NCBI GenBank assembly: GCA_934486785.1
Contig: CAKSQK010000003.1
Span: forward strand, 124,001-188,000
From: an uncultured Niabella sp.
Lineage (GTDB): Bacteria > Bacteroidota > Bacteroidia > Chitinophagales > Chitinophagaceae
DNA: 64,000 nt
Direction of reading: 5' to 3'
Numbering within the stretch: position 1 is the first letter of the stretch; each line of letters opens with the position of its first letter. The notes below the pieces were generated by a model. That model was given only the letters and a program-made list of their open reading frames with translations. It was not told the DNA's origin and did no database searches. Positions 16,017 to 24,083 of this stretch are shown here, one piece after another. A program made the position numbers and the translations under genes.

Positions 16017-17096
16017 ATGAAGAAGCATATATTACTCATCGTTCTATTGTTGCCATTGTTTGCTATGGCACAAAAGCTTACCATTACAGGTGAAATAAAA
16101 GGACTGATAGATGACACGCCCGTCCGACTGGCCAATCTGCAAAATAATGACGGCTCCTTTTTAGCTGAAACGAAAGCTAAGGGCGGTGGCTTTGTATTGA
16201 GCTCAAAGCTAGAAGAACCTGCAATTTTAGGGCTGCTGATTGGCGACAGCATCAGAACAGCGGTGTTTTTTGGTAATGACCAGGTGAAAGTGGAAGGCAG
16301 TATTGACACAGATATTGATGCATGGAACTTTACCGGTTCTGCACTGCAAAACCAGTTCACTGCTTTTCAAAAAATATTCACGCCGCAGTTTCAAACGCTC
16401 AGCCAAATTGCACAGTACCTGCAAATTGGCCTGGGTGGCGATAGCCTGAGGCAGGCGCTGGAAACAACGGTGAACAGTTTGCAAAAAAGCGTGGATGATT
16501 TTATTGCAAAATATCCTGCATCGCCGGTAAGCGCCATGGCTATTTTATCTACCATCAGCATTACAGAAGATGTAAGCACCGTAGAAAAAAGGGCTGCACT
16601 TTTACAACCTGCTGCTATGAACAGCGCGCTGGGCGGCCATTTGAAACAAGCCATTGTGGATGCTAAATTTTTAAGCGTAGGCAGTATGGCGCTCGATTTT
16701 TCCCAGGCAGATACTCTTGGCAAGCCTGTATCGCTTTCTGAGTTTCGCGGTAAATATGTGCTGGTTGATTTTTGGGCAAGCTGGTGTGGACCCTGCCGCA
16801 GAGAGAACCACAACCTGGTGAAAACATTTGACAGGTTTAAGAATAAAAATTTCACCGTGCTTGGTGTATCGCTTGATGAAGACAAAGACAAATGGCTTGC
16901 TGCCATTAAAAAAGATGAGCTGAAATGGACACAGGTTAGCGACCTGAAAGGCTGGGAGAATGAGGTAGCACTGAAATACCGCATTACTGAAATACCCCGC
17001 AACTTGTTATTGGCGCCGGATGGAAAAATTATTGCCAAAGACCTGCGTGGCGATGACCTTGACGCTAAGCTGGAAGAAATATTAGGCGCGAATTGA
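16017..17096 (+). CDS. TlpA-family thiol:disulfide oxidoreductase with N-terminal DUF4369-like domain
   Basis: The 359-residue protein begins with a signal peptide (MKKHILLIVLLLPLFAMAQ). An N-terminal beta domain of the DUF4369 kind (about 20-130) carries the usual opening LTITGEIKGLIDDTPV. After a helical linker comes a thioredoxin/AhpC-like domain with the redox motif WASWCGPCR (Cys257, Cys260) and the cis-proline region ITEIPRNLLLAPDGKII. Bacteroidota encode many such periplasmic proteins that reduce disulfides, for example in cytochrome c maturation or oxidative stress. It lies 37 nt after trpA but the functional link is unclear. A 9-bp hairpin spans its stop codon. Confidence 0.92.
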   Translation: MKKHILLIVLLLPLFAMAQKLTITGEIKGLIDDTPVRLANLQNNDGSFLAETKAKGGGFVLSSKLEEPAILGLLIGDSIRTAVFFGNDQVKVEGSIDTDIDAWNFTGSALQNQFTAFQKIFTPQFQTLSQIAQYLQIGLGGDSLRQALETTVNSLQKSVDDFIAKYPASPVSAMAILSTISITEDVSTVEKRAALLQPAAMNSALGGHLKQAIVDAKFLSVGSMALDFSQADTLGKPVSLSEFRGKYVLVDFWASWCGPCRRENHNLVKTFDRFKNKNFTVLGVSLDEDKDKWLAAIKKDELKWTQVSDLKGWENEVALKYRITEIPRNLLLAPDGKIIAKDLRGDDLDAKLEEILGAN

Positions 17097-17109
17097 TTTC
17101 CGCGCCTAA
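17082..17109. terminator. Hairpin between convergent tlpA-like gene and fabD
   Basis: TTAGGCGCG (17082-17090) and CGCGCCTAA (17101-17109) form a perfect 9-bp stem around the stop codon of the thioredoxin gene. No T-run follows, so its terminator role is uncertain. Confidence 0.45.
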
Positions 17110-17133
17110 CACTTACAGGATATTTTTTAGCAA

Positions 17134-18024
17134 TTAATTTACGCTGCTTGCTTCAACGTCTTTATTGATCTTTAAGATCAGTCCCTGCAATACTTTTCCG
17201 GGGCCGCATTCGATAAATTTTGTAGCGCCATCGGCTATCATAGCCTGAATACTTTGCGTCCAGCGCACTGGTGCTGTTAATTGTGCAATTAAATTTTGTT
17301 TGATCTCTTCCTTATCCATAACTGCTTTGGCCACGGCGTTTTGGTAAATAGGGCAAACGGGCTGATGAAAATTTGTGGCTTCAATGGCTTCCTGAAGCTC
17401 GCGGCGTGCCGGCTCCATCAGGGGCGAGTGAAAAGCGCCGCCAACAGGCAATATCAAAGCGCGTTTGGCTCCGGCTTCTTTCATTCGCTCACAGGCAATT
17501 TCAATGCCTTTAATGCTGCCGCTGATCACCAGCTGGCCGGGGCAGTTGTAATTGGCAGGCACCACCACTTCGCCGGTTTCGTTTTGTACCTGCGCACAAA
17601 TTTCTTCTACTTTTTCATCAGCCAGGTTTAGCACGGCAGCCATGGTGGAGGGGTTGGCCACGCAGGCTTTTTGCATGGCGGCAGCCCGTATTGATACAAG
17701 CTTCAAAGCATCTTCAAAGCTTAGGGTTTGATTGGCTACAAGTGCCGTAAACTCGCCCAGCGAGTGGCCGGCCACCATATCAGGCCTGGCATGTTCAATG
17801 CTTTTAAATGCAGCTACCGCGTGTAAAAAAACAGCAGGTTGCGTTACGTTTGTTTGTTTTAATTCTTCGTCAGTGCATGTAAACATTACATCTGACAAGC
17901 GGAAGCCCAATATATCATTGGCCTGTTCCATTAATTTTTTGGCAAATGCATTATTGTCATAATGCTCTTTTCCCATGCCGCTGAATTGCGAGCCTTGCCC
18001 GGGAAATACGTAAGCTTGTTTCAT
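17134..18024 (-). CDS. fabD: Malonyl-CoA:ACP transacylase
   Basis: Complete 296-residue FabD. It has FPGQGSQFSGMGKE at the start, the acyl-serine Ser88 in GHSLGEF, the catalytic His in GGAFHSPLMEPA, and the C-terminal ECGPGKVLQGL. It loads malonyl groups onto acyl carrier protein for fatty acid synthesis. The ATG is 12 nt downstream of a possible 26-codon peptide gene and about 120 nt after folE, all on the minus strand, so cotranscription with folE is possible. Confidence 0.97.
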   Translation of the reverse strand: MKQAYVFPGQGSQFSGMGKEHYDNNAFAKKLMEQANDILGFRLSDVMFTCTDEELKQTNVTQPAVFLHAVAAFKSIEHARPDMVAGHSLGEFTALVANQTLSFEDALKLVSIRAAAMQKACVANPSTMAAVLNLADEKVEEICAQVQNETGEVVVPANYNCPGQLVISGSIKGIEIACERMKEAGAKRALILPVGGAFHSPLMEPARRELQEAIEATNFHQPVCPIYQNAVAKAVMDKEEIKQNLIAQLTAPVRWTQSIQAMIADGATKFIECGPGKVLQGLILKINKDVEASSVN

Positions 18025-18036
18025 GTGAGAATTTTT

Positions 18037-18117
18037 TTATTGTTTTAATTGCCGCATGTTATTTTTCCATAAAAATTCATTGGGGGTTTCACTCACCTCG
18101 AAGATCTTATGGCTCAT
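18037..18117 (-). CDS. Possible 26-aa peptide between folE and fabD
   Basis: An ATG-started frame encodes MSHKIFEVSETPNEFLWKNN and six further residues, ending 12 nt before the fabD start. Codons look natural and the gene order folE-peptide-fabD is co-oriented with short gaps. No family is recognised, and a chance frame of this size is possible. Confidence 0.3.
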   Translation of the reverse strand: MSHKIFEVSETPNEFLWKNNMRQLKQ

Positions 18118-18142
18118 TTTATGTTAGTTTATTAGGATTTTA

Positions 18143-18739
18143 TTAATGCAGGTCTGCACTGATCAGTTTCATAAATTCACTCCTGGTTGAGTTTTTTTGA
18201 AACTCGCCATCAAAAGCAGAAGTAGTGGTTACGGAGTTTTGCTTTTGCACACCGCGCATCATCATGCAAAGGTGTTTGGCTTCAATTACTACCGCCACAC
18301 CCAGCGGGTTCAGCGTTTCTTTAATGGCATTCATGATTTGCACGGTGAGCCTTTCCTGCACCTGTAACCGGCGGGAGTAAACATCTACCACTCTTGCAAT
18401 TTTGCTCAGGCCGGTGATCCATCCATTAGGAATGTAAGCTATGTGCGCTTTGCCGAAAAAGGGAAGTATATGATGCTCGCACATGCTGTACAGTTCAATG
18501 TCTTTCACAATCACCATTTCACTCACGTTTTCATGAAACTTTGCCGAGTTGATGATGGCATGGGCATCCATTTGGTAGCCTTGTGTAAGGTATTGCATGG
18601 CTTTGGCCAGCCGCTCGGGCGTTTTTACCAGGCCTTCCCGCTCTGCATCCTCACCCACAAGACTTAGAACGCCTTTATAGTGGCGCATCAGCTCCTGTGT
18701 TGCCTGTTCATCGTAGTTTTCGGTTTTATTATATGCCAT
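18143..18739 (-). CDS. folE: GTP cyclohydrolase I
   Basis: The 198-residue product has the type I fold and all zinc ligands: Cys87 and His90 in [17 protein letters not shown], and Cys158 in KHLCMMMRG. The substrate segment [21 protein letters not shown] is intact as well. It makes dihydroneopterin triphosphate, which feeds folate, queuosine/preQ0 and biopterin-type pterins. Two tandem COG0720 genes lie directly upstream on the same strand, so the cluster is set up to send GTP-derived pterin to a 6-pyruvoyl- or 6-carboxy-tetrahydropterin product. Confidence 0.97.
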   Translation of the reverse strand: MAYNKTENYDEQATQELMRHYKGVLSLVGEDAEREGLVKTPERLAKAMQYLTQGYQMDAHAIINSAKFHENVSEMVIVKDIELYSMCEHHILPFFGKAHIAYIPNGWITGLSKIARVVDVYSRRLQVQERLTVQIMNAIKETLNPLGVAVVIEAKHLCMMMRGVQKQNSVTTTSAFDGEFQKNSTRSEFMKLISADLH

Positions 18740-18792
18740 CTTATATGTTTGAATGTGTAAAGTAAAGAAAAACTTTTTGATGATCTCAGCGC

Positions 18793-19200
18793 CTAAACCG
18801 GGTATTCCACAAAATTCCTTGGGGTTTCATAAAGCCTTATCTGTAAATCCAGCGCTGCATCAATTTGCGGCCTTAATAACTGGTAAATAACCACGGCAAT
18901 ATTTTCTGCAGTAGGGTTCAGGGTTTTAAATTCTTTTGTATCAAGGTTCAGGTTTTTATGATCGAAGCGTTCTATCACTTCTTTTTGAATGATATCGCTC
19001 AGCGCTTTCATATCCATTACATAACCAGTGGCTTCATCAATTTTACCCGTTACTTTCACCTGCAGCTCGTAGTTATGGCCATGATAATTTGGCAGTGCGC
19101 ATTTGCCAAATATATTTGCGTTTACATCATCACTCCAAGCAGCATTGTAAAGCCTGTGTGCGGCGTTAAAGTTTTCTTTTCTGAATACTGATACCTTCAT
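18793..19200 (-). CDS. 6-pyruvoyltetrahydropterin synthase / QueD family protein, copy 1
   Basis: The 135-residue COG0720 protein has zinc histidines His15 (FNAAHRL), His40 and His42 (YHGHNY) and the catalytic Cys34 in FGKC; Cys-x5-HGH is the spacing of animal-type PTPS, whereas classical QueD has Cys-x3-HGH (family knowledge). The acid-histidine pair in FDHKNLN and the C-terminal substrate Glu in [11 protein letters not shown] are present. It may make 6-pyruvoyl-tetrahydropterin or the preQ0 intermediate. It lies 53 nt upstream of folE and 38 nt after a second copy. Confidence 0.92.
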   Translation of the reverse strand: MKVSVFRKENFNAAHRLYNAAWSDDVNANIFGKCALPNYHGHNYELQVKVTGKIDEATGYVMDMKALSDIIQKEVIERFDHKNLNLDTKEFKTLNPTAENIAVVIYQLLRPQIDAALDLQIRLYETPRNFVEYPV

Positions 19201-19238
19201 GCTTAATGGTTAACGTAAAAGCTGCACCATGTGTTGGC

Positions 19239-19646
19239 TTAGCCATAATATTCAACATATATTTTAGGTGTTTCGTACAGCTTTATGCTGTGAAGCTGTA
19301 CGGTTTCGGGCAGGTTTTTTTTTAATTCATTCCATATGCCTATGGCCAGGTTTTCTGTGCTGCACATGATGCCTTTCATAAAATCCACGTCTTCATTCAG
19401 ATTGCGGTGATCAATTTTTTCAAGCACTTTATCGCGGATGATCTCGCCCAGTTTTTTCACGTCAAATACAAATCCGGTGTCGGGATGGGGTTCTCCTTTT
19501 ACCGTAACGTATAATTCATAATTGTGGCCATGCCAGTTATCATTGGCGCACTTGCCAAAAACCTCATCATTCCTGGCTTCGCTCCAGTTTGGATTGAACA
19601 GCTTGTGCGCTGCATTAAAATGCTCTATGCGTGTAAGATATACCAT
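19239..19646 (-). CDS. 6-pyruvoyltetrahydropterin synthase / QueD family protein, copy 2
   Basis: A second 135-residue COG0720 member, clearly paralogous to the next gene but well diverged. It has His14 (FNAAHKL), Cys33 in FGKC, His39 and His41 (WHGHNY), the acid-histidine pair in IDHRNLN and LYETPKIYVEY at the end. The Cys-x5-HGH spacing is again that of PTPS. It heads the minus-strand set copy 2-copy 1-folE, with a -7 box 14 nt before its ATG. Confidence 0.92.
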   Translation of the reverse strand: MVYLTRIEHFNAAHKLFNPNWSEARNDEVFGKCANDNWHGHNYELYVTVKGEPHPDTGFVFDVKKLGEIIRDKVLEKIDHRNLNEDVDFMKGIMCSTENLAIGIWNELKKNLPETVQLHSIKLYETPKIYVEYYG

Positions 19647-19660
19647 GTGTTGAACAGGTG

Positions 19661-19668
19661 CAAAGTTA
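19661..19668 (-). promoter_or_regulatory. Promoter -7 box (TAACTTTG) of the PTPS-folE set
   Basis: On the minus strand TAACTTTG matches TAnnTTTG exactly, 14 nt before the ATG at 19646. It lies in the 58-nt divergent region shared with mqnB. Confidence 0.6.
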
Positions 19669-19704
19669 ATATTTTATTACCGACCTTTGCCGCGATGAAT
19701 TTTT

Positions 19705-20367
19705 ATGAAGGGACTTATTATAGCAGCAACAGAATTTGAGATCAATACATGCATCAGGGCCATCAAAAACAGCAGCCACTGGCAACCTGTGATCACCGGT
19801 ATTGGAGGCGTGGCAACGGCTTATGCAGTAATGAAAGCAATAACGCAGTACAGGCCGCAAATAATGATACAGGCGGGCATCGCGGGCAGTTTTGACAGGC
19901 AGCTTGCGTTGAAAAGTGTGGTAATTGCAGGCAGTGAATGCTTTGGAGATTTGGGCGTGGTAGAAAACAAAAAGCGCAGATCAGTTTTTGATATGAACCT
20001 TTTGCAAAGCAATCAAAAACCTTTTACAGATGGAAGGTTGTACAATCCTCATACAAAGTTGCTACAGGCGGCGGCGCTTCCTGTTGTGAACGCGGTAACA
20101 GTGAATGAAGTAACAACAGCTAATGCAGACATTCGCCATTATAAGAATGATTTAAATGCTGCCATTGAAACCATGGAGGGCGCAGCGTTTCATTATGTGG
20201 CCCTGATGGAGCAGATCGCGTTTTTGCAGATCAGAAGCATATCAAACTATGTGGGAGAGCGCGATAAACAAAAATGGCAGTTGCAGCCAGCCATTAATAA
20301 TTTAAACAACGAAGTTTTAAAACTTATCGAAGCAATTGAGCCCGGTAAAAATAATAATGAACAATGA
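19705..20367 (+). CDS. mqnB: Futalosine hydrolase
   Basis: The 220-residue protein belongs to the nucleoside phosphorylase/hydrolase fold and matches MqnB: MKGLIIAATEFEI at the start, GIGGVATAYAV, QAGIAGSFD and the substrate-binding METMEGAAFHYVAL region (here TMEGAAFHYVAL). It cleaves futalosine to dehypoxanthinyl futalosine in the alternative menaquinone pathway from chorismate. Its stop overlaps the mqnD ATG by 4 nt, so the two are translationally coupled. mqnA, mqnC and mqnE are not in the window. Confidence 0.93.
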   Translation: MKGLIIAATEFEINTCIRAIKNSSHWQPVITGIGGVATAYAVMKAITQYRPQIMIQAGIAGSFDRQLALKSVVIAGSECFGDLGVVENKKRRSVFDMNLLQSNQKPFTDGRLYNPHTKLLQAAALPVVNAVTVNEVTTANADIRHYKNDLNAAIETMEGAAFHYVALMEQIAFLQIRSISNYVGERDKQKWQLQPAINNLNNEVLKLIEAIEPGKNNNEQ

Positions 20368-21173
20368 AGCTGACATTAGGTTTTTCTCCCTGCCCCAATG
20401 ATACCTTTATTTTTGACGCATTGGTAAACGGAAAGATTGATACAGAAGGCTTGCAGTTTGAAGCCGTACTGGAAGATGTGGAAGCGCTCAACCGCTGGGC
20501 GTTGCAGGGCAGGCTGGATGTGACAAAGCTCAGCTTTCCGGCATATTTTAAAGCTGCCGGAACGTACCAATTATTAAATGCAGGCAGCGCGCTGGGCAAT
20601 GGGGTGGGGCCATTGCTGATCTCCGGAAGCAATAAAACTTTTACTGCCGATGAGGTAAACAATACCACTGTTTTGCTGCCAGGGGAAAATACCACTGCCA
20701 ACATGCTTTTCAGTTTTGCTTATCCCGAGGCAAAGAAAAAAAAGTTTGTTGTCTTTCACCAGATAGAAGATATGCTGGCCGATGCCGAGGCAGAGTTAGG
20801 TGTGATCATTCACGAGAACAGGTTTACTTACCAGGACAAAGGCCTGTTTAAAGTGCAGGACCTGGGTGAATACTGGGAGGCGCAACTAAAAGTGCCCATA
20901 CCGCTGGGCGGTATTGTTATAAAAAAAGATCTGGGCGCTGATCTGTATAACAAAGTTGACAGGCTTATTAAAAAAAGCCTGGAGCATGCTTTTGAAAATT
21001 ATCCGGCGGTTTCGGAATATGTGAAGTGCCACGCGCAGGCCCTGAGCGAAGAGGTGATGCGCAGCCACATTGATTTGTATGTAAATGATTACAGCCTTAA
21101 CCTGGGGCCTGTGGGCTTTGATGCCATTGCAACCCTGCAAAAAGTTTATGAAAACCAGAGCGGGAAAATATGA
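20364..21173 (+). CDS. mqnD: 1,4-dihydroxy-6-naphthoate synthase
   Basis: The 269-residue product is MqnD, a periplasmic-binding-protein-like lyase: MKLTLGFSPCPNDTFIFDAL at the start, LDVTKLSFPAYF, and a later GIVIKKDLGADLY. It converts cyclic de-hypoxanthine futalosine to 1,4-dihydroxy-6-naphthoate, committing to menaquinone. The gene overlaps mqnB by 4 nt and its 3' end overlaps the convergent aminotransferase gene by 28 nt. With nosZ and anaerobic respiration in this window, menaquinone is the likely electron carrier (inference). Confidence 0.94.
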   Translation: MKLTLGFSPCPNDTFIFDALVNGKIDTEGLQFEAVLEDVEALNRWALQGRLDVTKLSFPAYFKAAGTYQLLNAGSALGNGVGPLLISGSNKTFTADEVNNTTVLLPGENTTANMLFSFAYPEAKKKKFVVFHQIEDMLADAEAELGVIIHENRFTYQDKGLFKVQDLGEYWEAQLKVPIPLGGIVIKKDLGADLYNKVDRLIKKSLEHAFENYPAVSEYVKCHAQALSEEVMRSHIDLYVNDYSLNLGPVGFDAIATLQKVYENQSGKI

Positions 21174-21970
21174 TCTTGGTATAATTTCTTTGACATCTTA
21201 TTGGAAAACGCTTTTCCTTCAAACGCAGCTACCCACCTGATGCCGCTTACGGCATTCGTAAAAAATATTTCATCTGCCTGCTGCAGGTCTGCTGGTTGGC
21301 AATTTTTTTCAGTTATTAAAACCCGGCTCATCAGGTATTTTCGCATCACACCATTCACACAGCCCTCGGTAAGCGGTGGCGTGTAAATAAGGTTTTCCTT
21401 TATCCAAAAAATATTGGCAATAGCTGACTCGCAAATGCGATTGTACTGATTCAGGATCAATGCGTCATGCCACTCATTTTTTTTTGCAAACTCAACAGCC
21501 ACGCGGCTGAAAAGATAGTTGGCCGATTTGATGTTTGAGAAGCTGTCACAACTTTTCAGCACAGATGAACATATGCCAATGCTCAAGCCGGCCTCATTTA
21601 AGGCGTTAAAATTCTCAGTTAGCGGCGTGGCTTCAATCAGGTATTCAAGTGGTTGATTGCCGTCATATACGCTGCCATTGCCGTTAAAAAATGATAGCCG
21701 TATCCTTGCGTTTTTATCGCAGCCATTCAGGATGCTTAATTCAATCGCCTGGGTAAAAATAGCGCTGAGCTGTGTGGCGGGTTGTACATAGTTTAGCAAC
21801 GAAATACTGTTTTCAACGCGGCTTTTATGTAAGCCGGCAAGAGGGATTTTGCCATTTACTATACGGATGGTTTCAAAAAAGCCATCGCCATAGCGGTAAC
21901 CTCTGTTTGCAGCCTTAAAGACCGGCTGGCTAACATCAATCATTTCCCCGTTGAAACAAATCTTACTCAA
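21146..21970 (-). CDS. Class IV aminotransferase (4-amino-4-deoxychorismate lyase / branched-chain type)
   Basis: The 274-residue PLP fold-type IV enzyme has NRGYRYGDGFFETIRI near residue 22, a candidate PLP lysine Lys148 in IKSANYLFS, and the ESAIANIFWIK segment. The length and the FFETIR motif fit PabC-like 4-amino-4-deoxychorismate lyases (p-aminobenzoate for folate), but branched-chain or D-amino acid aminotransferases share these motifs and no pabA/pabB lies next to it. Its 3' end overlaps mqnD on the other strand. It is the third gene after bamD-rpoZ-coaBC on the minus strand, 24 nt downstream of the DUF4296 gene. Confidence 0.82.
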   Translation of the reverse strand: MSKICFNGEMIDVSQPVFKAANRGYRYGDGFFETIRIVNGKIPLAGLHKSRVENSISLLNYVQPATQLSAIFTQAIELSILNGCDKNARIRLSFFNGNGSVYDGNQPLEYLIEATPLTENFNALNEAGLSIGICSSVLKSCDSFSNIKSANYLFSRVAVEFAKKNEWHDALILNQYNRICESAIANIFWIKENLIYTPPLTEGCVNGVMRKYLMSRVLITEKNCQPADLQQADEIFFTNAVSGIRWVAAFEGKAFSNKMSKKLYQDHIFPLWFS

Positions 21971-21994
21971 TCCTTTTTATTTATAACTGTCTTA

Positions 21995-22384
21995 TCAACG
22001 CACCATAGTTGGCGAGGTGATTGACGATGGAAGATTTTCGGTGGCAGGCGTGTTGCCATGCTCGGCTACTATTGAGTCAAGCATTGACATTAAAGTTTTT
22101 GGATGTTCTTTATAATAGTCCAAGCTTTTATCAAACTGTGCTTTTGTAATATCATGCACTTTATAAATTTCTTTCAACAATTCATTGTTAAGCACTGCCC
22201 TGTTGGCAGACGGCGCTTTGTAATAAACAAAGCCGTTGATATACTCACCAGCCAATGCCAGATCCCATAATACAGCTTTCATTTTTTCTTCGGGCAACAC
22301 GCCGCGTGGCTTGCTGCTGCATGCCATGGCCAATAATACCATTGCTAAAAGCAAACTTTTTTGGATGATGTTAAACAGTTTCAA
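21995..22384 (-). CDS. DUF4296 lipoprotein
   Basis: A 129-residue protein with a lipoprotein signal (LLAMVLLAMACSS, lipid Cys about 22) and the DUF4296 core PEEKMKAVLWDLALAGEYINGF followed by a Lys/Tyr-rich helical region with YKEHPKTLMSMLDSI. The family is confined to Bacteroidota and its function is unknown; it is regularly found near coaBC and bamD. It overlaps the end of coaBC by 14 nt, indicating one transcript. Confidence 0.87.
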   Translation of the reverse strand: MKLFNIIQKSLLLAMVLLAMACSSKPRGVLPEEKMKAVLWDLALAGEYINGFVYYKAPSANRAVLNNELLKEIYKVHDITKAQFDKSLDYYKEHPKTLMSMLDSIVAEHGNTPATENLPSSITSPTMVR

Positions 22385-23582
22385 ACTTTGTATATTTTAA
22401 AACAGTGTCAATAATGTCTTCGGCTACTTCCGTTTTATCTTTTGAAGCGAATGTTATCTCATCGCCACTGCGCGTGTAAATGGTTATTTTATTGGTGTCA
22501 GAGCCAAATGCTGCGCCATCTTTCAGCGAGTTAAGCACAATGAAATCAGCATTTTTTTTATGCAATTTTTCTAGGGCATTCTGTTTTTCATTGTTGGTTT
22601 CCAGTGCAAACCCAAGCAATACCTGCCCATCAGTTTTTATATCACCCAGGCTTTTTAAAATGTCTTTTGTTTTTACGAGCTTCAGGTCTGGCACAAAACC
22701 ATTCTCTTTTTTAATTTTTTGCTCACTGATCACCTCTGGTTTATAATCAGCCACTGCTGCTGCCATCAGTGCAATATCTGTTGTTTCAAAATGATCATGG
22801 CAGGCGGCGTACATCTCATCAGCGGAGCGAACCCTGATGACCGTCATGCCTGTAAGATTATCTTTAATGGTTGCGGGCCCCAGTATCAGCACCACATTTG
22901 CGCCACGTTCGCGGCACTCTTTTGCGAGGGCTATACCCATTTTACCCGATGAGTGATTGCCGATGAAACGCACAGGGTCAATGGCTTCGTGGGTGGGGCC
23001 TGCGGTAATGAGTACTTTTTTACCTGCCAGGTCCTTATGCGATTTATTGCTTAAAAATGAAGCAATGATCGCCAAGATTTCTTCAGGCTCTTCCATTCTG
23101 CCATCTCCATACAGGCCGCTTGCCAGCTCGCCTTTTTGAGGAAAAATAATATGGTTGCCAAAGCTCTTCAGCGCTTCAATATTTTTTTTGGCAGATGGAT
23201 GATGCCACATATCCTCGTCCATTGCCGGCGCTACCATTACCGGGCAGGTAGCCGAAAGATAAACCGAGAGTAATAGATTGTCGCAAAGGCCATTGGCCAT
23301 TTTTGCCAGCATGTTGCAGCTCAGCGGGGCAATTACCATCACATCGGCCCAGCGGCCCAGTTGCACGTGATTGGCCCAGGTATTTTCAGCAAACATGTCA
23401 ACCAGCACCTCATTTTTACTTAGTGTAGACAGCACCAATGGCGATACAAAATCTTTTGCGGCAGGCGTCATCACCACTTTTACTTCGGCGCCGTTTTTTA
23501 CAAGCAAGCGCACCAATTGCACGCTTTTGTAAGCTGCGATGCTGCCCGAAATACCAAATAAAATTTTTTTGCCCTGTAACAT
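22371..23582 (-). CDS. coaBC: Bifunctional phosphopantothenoylcysteine decarboxylase / phosphopantothenate-cysteine ligase
   Basis: The 403-residue protein has both domains. CoaC (about 1-180) has GISGSIAAYKS, catalytic His72 in NHVQLGRWAD, and VAPAMDEDMW. CoaB (about 190-403) has LITAGPTHEAIDPVRFIGNH and MAAAVADYKPE. Together they turn 4'-phosphopantothenate into 4'-phosphopantetheine for coenzyme A. The ATG at 23582 fits the family start MLQGKKILFG; a TTG three codons earlier is less likely. It follows rpoZ across a terminator and overlaps the DUF4296 gene. Confidence 0.96.
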   Translation of the reverse strand: MLQGKKILFGISGSIAAYKSVQLVRLLVKNGAEVKVVMTPAAKDFVSPLVLSTLSKNEVLVDMFAENTWANHVQLGRWADVMVIAPLSCNMLAKMANGLCDNLLLSVYLSATCPVMVAPAMDEDMWHHPSAKKNIEALKSFGNHIIFPQKGELASGLYGDGRMEEPEEILAIIASFLSNKSHKDLAGKKVLITAGPTHEAIDPVRFIGNHSSGKMGIALAKECRERGANVVLILGPATIKDNLTGMTVIRVRSADEMYAACHDHFETTDIALMAAAVADYKPEVISEQKIKKENGFVPDLKLVKTKDILKSLGDIKTDGQVLLGFALETNNEKQNALEKLHKKNADFIVLNSLKDGAAFGSDTNKITIYTRSGDEITFASKDKTEVAEDIIDTVLKYTKFETV

Positions 23583-23687
23583 ATTTGTCAAAAGTACAGC
23601 CTGAAAATTAAAAACTTATTTAAAAATAAATGTAGTGTTGCCCGGCTTTATAAGAACGATGTTTTAAAACAGTAAACCTTTCATCAA

Positions 23688-23720
23688 AACAAAAACCACA
23701 GCATTGCAGCGCTGTGGTTT
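23688..23720 (-). terminator. Rho-independent terminator after rpoZ
   Basis: On the minus strand AAACCACAGC (23720-23711) pairs with GCTGTGGTTT (23702-23693) around an 8-nt loop, followed by a T-rich run. It separates bamD-rpoZ from coaBC. Confidence 0.8.
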
Positions 23721-23741
23721 AAATTACTTAAAAAAGAAAGA

Positions 23742-24083
23742 TTAGCTGAACAGCTCGTCTTCAGCTTTGCGGAAGTAAACTTTATCTTCCATAAACTCCT
23801 GCGTAGCCAGCAATGCCGGGTTGGGCATTCTTTCGTACGCCCTCGATATTTCTATTTGCTCTTTGTTCTCATGAATTTCTTCAAGGCTGTCGGTATGGCT
23901 GGCAAATTCGTCCAGCTTGGTGTGCAGCTCTTCTTTAATAGAAATGTTGATCTGGTTGGCCCTTTTTGCTATAATAGCGATAGACTCGTAAATATTACCG
24001 GTTTTTTCTTTAATCTCGCCCAGGTCTTTGGTTTCCAGGTTGTTGTTGATGCCGGCACTAAGTTGTCGTCTTAACTTGCTCAT
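23742..24083 (-). CDS. rpoZ: RNA polymerase omega subunit, Bacteroidota form (Rpb6-like)
   Basis: The 113-residue product carries the omega/Rpb6 helix with TGNIYESIAIIAKRANQIN and a long acidic C-terminus with EISRAYERMPNPALLATQEF, typical of the divergent omega of Bacteroidota. It helps assemble and stabilise beta-prime. Its start overlaps the end of bamD by 26 nt, a conserved neighbourhood in the phylum (family knowledge). Confidence 0.9.
   Translation of the reverse strand: MSKLRRQLSAGINNNLETKDLGEIKEKTGNIYESIAIIAKRANQINISIKEELHTKLDEFASHTDSLEEIHENKEQIEISRAYERMPNPALLATQEFMEDKVYFRKAEDELFS

Noticed and set aside
16391..17038. 215-codon minus-strand frame opposite the TlpA-like gene
   Set aside because: Ser/Leu-rich shadow composition; the plus-strand gene has a signal peptide and the WCGPC motif.
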